Positions 53,500 to 64,000 of a stretch of 64,000 nucleotides of DNA are shown piece by piece. The notes beneath the pieces are model-generated. The model was not told the origin of the DNA, did not search any database, and was given only the letters and a program-made list of their open reading frames with translations. Each line of letters opens with the position of its first letter. Within the stretch, counting starts at the first letter, position 1. The DNA comes from Dermatophagoides farinae (lineage: Eukaryota; Arthropoda; Arachnida; Sarcoptiformes; Pyroglyphidae): positions 5,895,001-5,959,000 of the forward strand of contig NC_134679.1 in the NCBI RefSeq assembly GCF_024713945.1, in the 5' to 3' direction. The position numbers were made by a program, and so were the translations under genes.

Positions 53500-54741
53500 T
53501 TCATTCCGAAAATTGTTTTCAAATAAATGAAATTTGTTTCATTTTTTTTTGTCTTGATTTCAATAATTAATTTTTATAGTTATTACATTGGTAGAATTAT
53601 ATTATGAAATTTAATGATGAAAAAAAGAAGAAAAAAAAAATTCCAAAATGATAAAATGATTATGGGCCATTGCTTTTGTTACGTTTGTAACGTGTGTCCG
53701 TGTGTGTGTATGTGTGAGACAAAGTTATTTGATGGTGAATTTTTTTTTTCTCTGATTTAATAAGTCTTAACAACATAACTTGGTCTGCGAAAAAAAAAAA
53801 ATAAAACTTGATGGAATGCAATAATAAAGAAGAAATTTCTGGATTTTTTTTTCATCATGGCTTCACACCTGAGATAAATTGAGAAAAACCGAATGAGAAA
53901 AGAAAATTGATGAAAAAAAATAAACTAAAAAAACTGAATTTTGAAACTGAATCCCAAGAATTTCTTTATTTTGAATCTCTGTATATCTTGTTTGTGTTCG
54001 TTCATTTTTTTTTGCATGCATTTCAACATTTCATCTTTTCCAATGGATTTTTGCGTGGGGGTGTGGAATATGGTCGATTATAAATCGAAATGACATCGCC
54101 ACCACCACCACCACCAACAACAACAACAATAACAGGCATCAATTTGATTCAGAGATTCATTTGAAAAAAAAATGAGATCCAAAATGAATAGTGATTTTTT
54201 TTCAAAAACGACAACAACAACAACAACAATAACAAAAAACAAGACCAAAAAAAAAAAACGACACGAAAGTAGTGGAAACGAAAATGACAGTTGCAAAATG
54301 GAATGGAAATGGAGAGAAAGGAAAAAATTTTTTTTTTCAAAATTTAATCGATTTTCAACGAAAAAAAAACATTAAATTTTAAAATTACAATAAATTTTAA
54401 TGCAATTTTTTCTTCTTCTTCTTCTTTGTTGTTGTTGTCGCTATAATTACGATTACACAGTGTTGTTGTTGGCGGTGGTGGTGGTGGCGGTGGCGGTGGT
54501 AGATAGTGGTAGTAGAATTTCGAAACTTTTACCATCCCTCATCATCATCATCATTATTATTATTATCATTATGTTATCGTTGTCGTAGTCATCGTTTTTT
54601 TTCTAGATGTAAAATTTTCCATTTTACCTAAAATATAATCATAATGGCCGTTATTACATATAACGACAACGACGACGACAAAAACAAAAACAAAAATGAA
54701 ATGACAATGAAATGCAATTGGGAAATGCATTGATTTTCTTT

Positions 54742-54744
<3 letters not shown>

Positions 54745-54796
<52 letters not shown>
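54745..54796. repeat. (TC)26 microsatellite
   Basis: A perfect 52-bp dinucleotide tract. Confidence 0.96.
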
Positions 54797-54799
<3 letters not shown>

Positions 54800-55265
54800 T
54801 TTCATTTCGTTTGAATGTCACTTTGAGATGACATTAGCAAAAAAAAAAAAAAATTCTTGTTTTTGTTTAGAATTTTATTTTTTTTATTATTCTTTAATTT
54901 TTTTTTTCGTTCTTACGACGCAAGGGACCATTATTATCATTCATTCATTCATTCATTCATTTTTTTGAAGATTGAAAGAAAATTTATATATGGAATTTGA
55001 ATTTGTTTCCATTTCCAACTAATTTTAAGAAATCACCACCACATCAGCTGTTACTATTTTGATTCTGATACATTTTTTTTTTTTGATTTTCGTTTGCCAA
55101 ACAAACAAACGAACGAACGAAAAAAATTCTCTTTGATTCATGAATGAAAGTTTCAAGATTTTTTTTCACTCTCTCACTCTCTCTATTTCTCTTTCTTTTA
55201 CAATATAAAATACACATCATCATGCATCACCTACGTTCACAATCGACAACAACAAACTTAGTATC

Positions 55266-55287
55266 AAAAAAAAAAAAAAAAAAAAAA
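55266..55287. repeat. Poly-A tract (A22)
   Basis: An uninterrupted run of A. Confidence 0.95.
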
Positions 55288-55375
55288 CAAAAGGAACGTG
55301 AAAATAATTGATCAGTTTGAATATTTTTCATCTTCAGGGTTCTCTTGATTCTTCAATCTTTGCACTGTTTAGAAT

Positions 55376-55401
55376 ACACACACACACACACACACACACA
55401 C
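55376..55401. repeat. (AC)13 microsatellite
   Basis: A perfect run, the first of three CA/TG tracts within about 470 bp (the others at 55662 and 55815). Confidence 0.95.
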
Positions 55402-55809
55402 AAATATCCGGATTTTTTTTTAGATCCAGAAGAGAATAAAAAAATTTTAAATTTCACAAAAATTATTCACAAATATTCTGTTGTTTCAGTAGCAAAAAAA
55501 AAACTGCAACTACAAAAGATAAATTCTTCAACTTTCAAACAATCGTTGTGCATATGTGTGTCTGTGTGTGTGTGTGTGTGTGATTTATTTGACTAATAAA
55601 GAAAATTTCTTGGCAATTATTTTTACCACCACCACCACCACCCATACAAATATACAACCAATGTGTGTGTGTGTGTGTGTGTGTATGACGGTATTTGATT
55701 TATTAGTATGAATTTCTAGCTAGATATTGAAAATATGAATTTTGTTTTTTTTTCTGTCTTTTGTTTATTGAAAAGAGAGAAAAAATATGAAAAATTTGTT
55801 TTGTTTTTG

Positions 55810-55814
<5 letters not shown>

Positions 55815-55842
<28 letters not shown>
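55815..55842. repeat. (CA)14 microsatellite
   Basis: A perfect run, about 130 bp after a (TG)11 tract of opposite orientation at 55662-55684. Confidence 0.95.
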
Positions 55843-55848
<6 letters not shown>

Positions 55849-58800
55849 AATGCAAACTAAAATTCTTGTGTGCATTGAGTGTGTGTTTGTGCATTATGAT
55901 TAGTTTGATATGCGAGAGAGAGAGAGAAACAGAATTTTTTTTCTTTTTTTTATTAATATTCACAAACATCAATAATAAAATAAAAAAAGATGAAAAAAAG
56001 GAAAAATAAATTCTCTGAATCGGGACATGAATTAATGAGAATTTGTTATGATGATGATGATGATGATGGGTTTTCATACATTCACTGCTTGTGCTGCTAA
56101 ACCGTTTGCATTCACAAGCAGCAAGCCAAGAATCACTGACACTGACCAATTGATGATTTGTCCTCCCCCTCACACACACGCACACACACACACACACACT
56201 CATTGATGATGATTGAAATTCCAGAAACAGACCATTTTGGTAGATGATGATGATGATGGTGGTGGTGGTGGATAAATTTATGGATTGATACAGGAATAAA
56301 ATGGACAGACAAAAGAAAGAAAGAAAAAAAAATTAATTGCCCATGTTGTAAAAAAAACAAAAAATGCTGCTTCTGTTTTCTATATTGTCCGGTGAATATA
56401 TATCAAAGTCCTAAACTTTTTGTTTTTTTTTTTGTTTTTTTGCTTCTTTCGAGCATCGACGAATATCGATGACAGAATAATAAAATAGAATTTGCTTATC
56501 GTATTATCGTATTTCGTAGTTTGATCGTTTTTTTTTGTTTTTGTTTTTCTTTTTCTTTTATACTTCTGTCAACTGAATGATTGTCGTTCGTTTTCAGTGT
56601 GGTGGTGGTGGTGGTGGTAGTTCAACATGAGATCGTGTACATCGTGTGTGTGTTTGGACTTTTTCCCATTCTTTTGTTGATTTGACAAACATTTTATTTT
56701 CTGGAAATTAATTGGCAAAATAAAAATAAAAATAATTTCCAAATAAACAACATTTTGATGAAATTGATAAACAACAACAAACAAAACTTAAACAATAGCC
56801 AACTATTCTGAATGAATTCTTGGATTCCTATCATTGTCGTTGTTATTGATTCTATGGACGATTCATTATTTTTTGGGCGACAATTGCAAATACTTTATGA
56901 TACTGTTCTTTAGTGATTCTGTAGTAGCAGTCTGATTTGCCCCATTCCACCAATCAACCAACCAAAATTCGTTTCAATTTTTTTTTTCTCTCTCTCTCAT
57001 TCATTCAATTCCATTTCACACACACACACACACATACACATAGTTTTTCTATTGTAGTTGTTGTTTTCGTCATGTAAGTCGATGATTGATTAGATCAGAA
57101 TCGAAAGATTACTATAGTGATCAAGGTCTTTTTTTTCTCTAGAATACAAAAAAAAAAAATGTTAAAGAACCTCTCTCTCTCGCTTTCTCCAATAGATAAA
57201 ATGGCATGATAGATTAATCAGCATCAAAATCTCTCTCTCTCTCTCTGTGTGTGTATTTTGTTTTTTGTTTTGTTTCATTTGATATTCTTTATATTCACAT
57301 TGATGGTTCAGAATTTTCGACAAAGAAAAAAAATTCTTTATAATTTTTTTTCCTGCTACAATTATAATGATTACCAACAATGATGATGATGATGAGAATG
57401 AAAATATTCTGTACAAAGAATTATATGTGCGTGAAAAGAAAAATTTTTTCTTTTTTTTTTGCTTATTTCGTTTCATTAATTCCTATTTTGATTGATAAAA
57501 AAAAAAATTTCTCTCGGTAATGCTTCATTGGTCATCATCGTCATCATCGTCATCGTAGATGGTAAAAATACACACACACACACACATGACATTCATACAG
57601 AATGATTAATAATACCATGATGATGATGATGATGATGAGCTTTATGGTATATATACCAGATATATTGTGCTTATTTGAATAAAAATCATCATCATCTGTG
57701 AATCTCCACATAAACATGGATCCTAATTAATATGCTTGTTTTTTTTCTTTGGTTTTGCTGTTTCTACTGTTTTGGTCTGATCCCCCCCATTCATTTCCAA
57801 ATTTATCCCTAAAGACAAATAGAGATACAATCCTCTTTTTTTTTGGCTTTATGCGTGGCCATGATGATGGTGGTGGTGGTGGCCATATCTTGTTTTCAAT
57901 CAAAATTGGAAACGAAAAAAAATAATGTCACCCTAAATAATAATACCATCAACCACGTTGTTGATGGGCATTCTTGCAATAGTAATGAACATGGAATATT
58001 CTGTATTGCATTTGTAAATAAAGACAAAAAAAAAACAAATCTACAATGCAAAATGATTAGTTTGGTTGTAGTAATGATGTAAATTTAAAAAAAAAAACGA
58101 AATTACCTCTAAGCACAATTTCGATATTTGTTTGTATTCATCATTTATTGTGATATGAGAATCAAAATCCTAATAACTAACTGCACAATATGGAGAGAGA
58201 GAGAGAGAGAGAAAGTTCAGTAATCGTATATGTCTCATTAAAATTTGAAAGTATCAAACATAAAGTTTTTTTTTCTCATTTTCTAATACCCATAGAATAA
58301 TAATGTTTTTATAATCATCATCATTATTCATGAAACGCATTACTGAATGATCATGATGCAAAATGTTGTGGATGAATGGTAGTGAATAGAGAATGAAAAA
58401 AAAAATGAAAAATTCTTTCTATCTTTTTCCATTTAAATTGTTACAAATTTTATACAAATTCTGCTTCTTTACTGCTTTTATATCCATCCATACATACATA
58501 CATCAAGCTCATTACCTTTTTCATTCATTGTGATCTGATTCTAAATTCGGTTATTATTATTATCATCATCATCATAATCATCATCGTTATTATTATGGAA
58601 TCATTCTGTTTCGTTCATTACTTTACTACTGCTGTGTTTTTTTTTTTGATGTTTCATTTTCAAAAATTGTTAGTTTAAAAAAAAAATGTTACATATGATG
58701 CTGCTGGTAATAGTCTCATCATCATCATCATCATCAAAGTTCAGAAAAAAAAACGAACGATGCAAAAACAAGAATTTAAACGACATGCATCATCAACATA

Positions 58801-59628
58801 AACGATCATTCTACTGCTATCAATTATCACAGATAAAAAACAAAACAGTAGAGAGCAGAATTGGGATTGTGAATAATTCATTCATTCATTTATTTGGAAA
58901 ATTTTGAAATAAAATCCATTCATAAAGTGTATATTTGTCCATTGTTTGAATTGTCTCTATATGCAAATTTTATTTTAGTTTTTTTTTCATCTATCTGTCA
59001 GGATAAATATAGCAGAAGTGAGATAGAAAAAAAAAATTCGACCATACAAAAACATAGTAACATCCGGAATTTATCCCATGAGAGTTTTATATTTTTTTTG
59101 CTTGGTGCCCAAAATGAAAACAAATAAAAATGAAACTGATTGGACCATTTGATTGTCACGAACCAATATTATATACCCAGTAGTGACATATATACACACA
59201 CACACACACGCACAAAGTGGAAATGTTTACCATTTAATTGTAGCAACAATTTATCTTTCTTTTCTTTTTTTTTTTTTTTTTGTTGCAAAATTTCCATTTT
59301 GATTTTCTCTGTTTTTGATATTGTATATTATTATTTTTTTTTTGGGGCGATATTTTGATTAAGATGGCCAAAATAATAAGCCAGAAAAAAAAGAATCACC
59401 ACAACACACACATATTGTGGTGGTGGTGCTGGTGGCCGTACCACATTCATCATCATAGAGCCTTAGAGCTTAATTTGTTTCATTATATTGACCACCGGTA
59501 TGTTGTTGTTGTTGTTGTAGTGAGCATAGTATAACACTGTATATGATTGAATGAGACAGAAAAAAAGCCAAAAAATCAAAACAAAAAAAAGTTTTTTATT
59601 CTACTAATTTGATTGGTAAACATTTTGG

Positions 59629-59664
59629 ATTCTGTGTGTATATGAAACTAAAAACACACAGAAT
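59629..59664. repeat. Perfect 11-bp inverted repeat, 14-nt loop
   Basis: ATTCTGTGTGT at 59629-59639 is the exact reverse complement of ACACACAGAAT at 59654-59664. It can form a small stem-loop. Confidence 0.88.
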
Positions 59665-60350
59665 AATCATGTTCCAATTCAGTTATTTATTCATCACAGA
59701 ATCCAAGTTTATTCTTGGCTAAATAAAGCCACTAATTTATAATTAATATATATGAAGATATTTGTGATTAAATCATGACTGAGAGATAAACTTTTTTTTT
59801 TTGGTTTTTTTTTGTTTCTGATTTTATCCAATATTAATCATTTCAATTTGAGATTAGTTCATTTTCAATTGAATCAAATCAATCAATCAATTTATTTGTT
59901 CATCACAATCATGAATGATGTACAAAGAGTGAAGGACAACAACAGAAAAAAAAATTGATTGGTTTTTTTTTCTTTCGCTTTATTCAATTCAATCCAATTC
60001 ACTCAATAAAAGCGGTTCATCCTTCACACTATCTCTCTCTCTCTGTGCGTTTAGAAGTTTTTTGTTGTTGTTGTTGTTGTTGTTGTTGCCTGTTATCGAA
60101 TGGATATATCATCAGTTTGTTGTTGTTTTTTTGTTTGTTTGTTTGTTTGTTATTTTGTTGTTCCAAACACAGATACAGCAGCAGCATAGAGATAGAGATG
60201 GAAAAAAAAGTTCTCTGTGTGGCCAACCTCAAAATTTAATTAACTATCACAGAAAATCTTTTTTTGTGTGTGTGTGGAATGGAACCAAACAAACATGGAA
60301 CGACACCGTTTTTTTCTTAGGTTGAATTGATAATGTTGTTGTTGTTGATG

Positions 60351-60371
60351 TTTTTTTTTTTTTTTTTTTTT
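60351..60371. repeat. Poly-T tract (T21)
   Basis: An uninterrupted run of T. Confidence 0.93.
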
Positions 60372-63034
60372 GGTTATTTGTGGAACAATTTATTCCGTAA
60401 GCTTTTATTTTCATTCACTAATAATATAATATAAGCTTTGGCTATTGTTTGAGCTGTCTACTATTTTTTTTTCTATTTGGACGATTATTAAGCATCCTCA
60501 TCATCATCATCATCATCAATGAGCTTGATGAAGACAATTGATTGTCCAAAGTTTTTTTTTCTCTTTTTTGTTTTGGTCACTTGAACGTGTTGTTGTCGTT
60601 GTTTTTGTTGTTGTTGTTATTGTCCAAATTATTATATCAGCCACAATGTTGTTAATGTCATCACAGCAGCAAGCTGCTTTTGGATTGTTTATTTCAACAA
60701 TTATCATCATCATTTTTTCAAGAATAAATAAATTATATACACTTATTGTGTGTGTGTGTGAAAGAATCTGCATAGATTTTTTTTTTTTTTTTTTTGATTT
60801 CGATTCGACAAACAGTGACTGTGTGATCAAATGTTTGCCATATTGCAATATATTGCATTGCCATACCGTTCGTTATTCAATTGAGATTGTCAATAATTTT
60901 TTTTCTGTATGCGCCTAAAGACACACACACACAATATATAATAATATGGCTTTATGTGTAAATATTTAATATTCGTATGTGCTGATGATGATGATTATGA
61001 TGATTGGTAATATTGGATGCAATTCTCATTTTTTTCTTTCGTTTTTTTTTGTTTTGCATGATATCTGTGTGTATGTGTCTGTGTTTGGGTTAAGTCGAAA
61101 TTAATAAATACGAAAAAAAAAGTTAGCTAAAGAAATCTATCTATATGTATGAAAATCTGGTTGTTATTATTATTGTTGCGCTCATTAGAATTCGTTTGGA
61201 GTATTTTTTCGTCTCTTGTTCATTTGTTATTATCAATTTTTGTTGTTGTTGTTGAATAAATGTCGATGATGATGATGATTTTTTTTGGAACCCTTGTGTT
61301 TGTGTTTGTGTACGGAAATTTATTATTTTTGGTTCAGTTTTTGTCGTTTCATCATCTCGTTAGAGTGTTTATTATTATATTTTATTAGTTTTGTACATTT
61401 GACACTTGAATTAGGCACCAAACACACACACACACACACATCCAATAACTACTACTACTACTAATCCAATCAAATAAATTTACTTATTTGCATATTCGAT
61501 TCCATAATTTTTTTCTTTTTTTTTTGCATTCTGGTAACAGCTGAATTTATTCATCCATCAGTATTGGGAATTATAATTTCAGCAGCAACAAAAAATTAGA
61601 ATAACGAAAGAATATTCCATATACACATAGCAAGTATACAGAAAATGATAATTACAAAATCATTCGTTAAACTCTTTTCCTTTTTATATTTTATTTTGTT
61701 CCTGGAACTGGTAACATCATTACGACCTTTATCTATTCATATATAAACATTACATGCTATATATATGTGTTACAGCCCACCATCAATAATCAGAAACAAC
61801 GTTACTCCTTCATTGCTTTTTGTGCTACTGTGTGTGTGTGTGTGTGTGCGATGTGTGTATGTGGTGCGTTTACAACACCAGAAAAAAAGGGTTTCACTCT
61901 TTTTTTCTTTCTTTCCACTATAATCAACGGGAGCCAGTGAAAATTTTCATTCATGAATGAATGATACGCACACACACACACACATAATTAACATTATGGA
62001 AATGTATCATCATCATCATCATTATCATTTATGTTCCATAAATGATATTGACATAGTCGAGTAAAATTCAATTCATAAAAGGGCTGGGTAGTTTTTTTTT
62101 GGCACAGTAATGCCCCACGGGTAATCATCATCATCATCATACTGTGATAATGATGATGCAAAATAATCATTAAACATTCAAATTTTGAATGATTCTGTTT
62201 TGTGATATTTCAAATGTTTTTGACAAACATTTACCAAATGATGGATATAAATAAACAACAACAACAACAACAACAAAGTGTATATTGGAGGCGAAAATCA
62301 TTAGTGCTTGGAAAAAAATGGTTGAATTTTAAAATTAAATTTTTTTTTGAACAAAAAAAAAAGAGAAAAAGTTTTTATCATCATCAACATGGAATGATAT
62401 TAATGTGTGCGTGTGTGTGCAGATCAAATTGTCATCATTCATTCATTCATTCATGGAACAATTGGATTCCATCATGAACCAGCAATGTTATTCTCTTTTT
62501 TTTAAACTATTAATTCTATTAAGATCTTTCTATTTCTATTCCATTTTCGGTTGTATTTTTTTTTTGTTATGATCAATTTAATAAAATTTTTTTTCTGCTT
62601 GTTTGTTTGTTCGTTCGTTTGTTACATTCAATTCTCGTATTCTGTGTTTTTTTTCTCCATTTGAATCTCATTTATAATAACTAAATAACTAACTACTGAA
62701 TGAATGAATCGCTAGAGTGTGTGTGTGTGTATGATGATTGTAATGGCAGGCTTCACTTTCGTTTTCACTGGTTCAGTTTCATGTTTTTTTTTGGATTGAA
62801 TTTTATTAAAATGAAAAATTTTATTTTTCAAACAAAAAAAAAAAAAATAATAATAACCATCCAACAACAAAATGCGAATCCTCTCTCTCTTTCTCTCTAT
62901 TGTCTCCTGATAGTTTAGCCACTATTTTTTTCAGTTTTGTGTTCATTTGTTACTGTGGTGTGTGTGTGTGTGTGTGTATTTGGGGGAAAAGAGTGTTTTT
63001 TTTTCATTTGGATCGCGTCATCTACAATCAACCA

Positions 63035-63076
63035 GCCGACCGACCGACCGACCGACCAACGGACCAACCAACCAAG
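63035..63076. repeat. Tetranucleotide CCGA/CCAA repeat patch
   Basis: Runs of CCGA/GACC units grade into ACCA/CCAA units. It is GC-rich compared with its surroundings and encodes only Pro-Thr-Asp repeats. Confidence 0.85.
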
Positions 63077-64000
63077 CATCCGAAACATACAAAATTCATT
63101 TGGATTTTCAACCCAAAAAAAAATTTTTTTTTTTGGGTTTGGTTCTTGTTGTTGATGATGATGGTGATTTTGATTATGCATCACATCCACTACATACACA
63201 CACACACACACCAAGAGAGAAAGAGACACGATGCAGCATAAAGAGCGGCAAATGAAATTGTAGGATATTAACGAAAAAAAAGGAAAAAAAATTTAAAATT
63301 TTAAAATCGACACACACACACACTGGGGCCATAGCTCACAAAAATACCCCCTCGAAAATGGAACAAAAAAGAGACAGGGAAAAAATTTCAAATGAAAATT
63401 GTATAGTCAGACTATTTTTACCATCAAAAAGAAATGAAATTATTCTCTTGTTGTGACCAAAGTGAAAATAAGTTTTTTTTTTGTTGCAAACAGCTAAATG
63501 TGCAAATCATGTTTCATCCCCCTTTTTTTTGGCTACCATCCAACTTTTATTACTCATCATTATTTGATGCTACTACATTACCACCACCACTACATCTATC
63601 CGATGCTTATTTTTGCCATTAATATTATAATCGTTATAATGTTTCAAATTCCCCTTCATCGCTTTCAAAATTTTTTCCCTTATTTTTTTTTTTTTTTTTG
63701 GCTCAAGAGGACCCTTATTTTTTTTAAATATTGTCAAAGAAAAAAAAAATTGTTCAGGTCAATGGCGCGCGCACCCTATAGTTATACAATCGTCCAATAC
63801 TCCAATAGTTTCGTTATGATTACCGTTATATCCCCCACCTCTCTCTCTCTTTCGCTCTTTTATCTTTGTCGTTTTTGAATAAAAAAAAACAACTTGAAAT
63901 TTCGAAACGAAATGAATGGCTATGTATGCTGGCGGTGGTGGTGGTGGTGGGGACACTTTTTATAATTTTAATCCTGCTATGTAATTTTCAATAACGATAG

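Larger units (their letters stand above)
42493..64000. other. AT-rich gene-free stretch to the end of the window
   Basis: No supportable gene on either strand. Contents: (TG)16 (44069), A20 (45589), (TG)12 (53442), (TC)26 (54745), A22 (55266), (AC)13 (55376), (TG)11 (55662), (CA)14 (55815), (GA)10 (58193), T21 (60351) and a CCGA/CCAA patch (63035). Perfect inverted repeats lie at 44428, 53483 and 59629. From about 50 kb on, ATTCTG/CAGAAT words appear unusually often by eye. Longer open frames are runs of Phe, Ile, Val, His or Cys-Val from the microsatellites. Confidence 0.55.

Noticed and set aside
60516..60918. Overlapping open frames of 110 and 126 codons on opposite strands
   Set aside because: Val/Ile/Thr/Lys/Phe runs from GTT, AAT and T-homopolymer tracts; no recognisable domain or splice context.

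Overview
The window looks like a piece of a very AT-rich arthropod nuclear genome. It is packed with short A/T homopolymers, (CA)n, (CT/GA)n and (CAT/ATG)n microsatellites. It carries one convincing protein-coding gene, on the + strand, split by GT-AG introns. The gene architecture (four coding exons, one of about 6.4 kb), the A/T-ending codons and the glutamine/asparagine/alanine repeats would fit a compact mite genome such as an astigmatan dust or mange mite. That placement is inference; no species can be named from the sequence alone.

The gene (about 3967-21721) is an orthologue of the giant zinc-finger homeobox transcription factors: Drosophila zfh2 and vertebrate ZFHX3/ATBF1 and ZFHX4. 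Coding exons are 3967-7179, 7288-8069, 13859-20213 and 20502-21721. Together they encode about 3,855 residues, with about 21 C2H2-type fingers (some degenerate) interleaved with four homeodomains (at 17744, 18785, 19754 and 21011). Finger order, linker sequences and homeodomain order follow the vertebrate four-homeodomain proteins closely. As printed, the reading frame is broken in three places (near 7940, 14200-14255 and 16828). Conserved family sequence resumes after each break, so single-base sequence or assembly errors are more likely than a pseudogene. Removing one base at the first and last sites, with no net change at the middle one, makes the total coding length an exact multiple of three.

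Layout: 1-3966 is upstream, low-complexity sequence probably containing the promoter and 5' UTR. 3967-8069 holds exons 1 and 2. 8070-13858 is a 5.8-kb intron. 13859-21721 holds exons 3 and 4. A 3' end with polyadenylation signals lies at about 21.75-21.97 kb. From about 22 kb to the end (about 42 kb) I find no supportable gene, RNA gene, mobile element or CRISPR array, only microsatellite-dense AT-rich DNA. It includes a 200-bp pure (AG)100 tract, a GC-richer 10-bp tandem repeat and several perfect inverted repeats. Such a desert is large for a compact arthropod genome. It may be regulatory territory for the zfh2-type gene, or introns or flanks of a gene outside the window.
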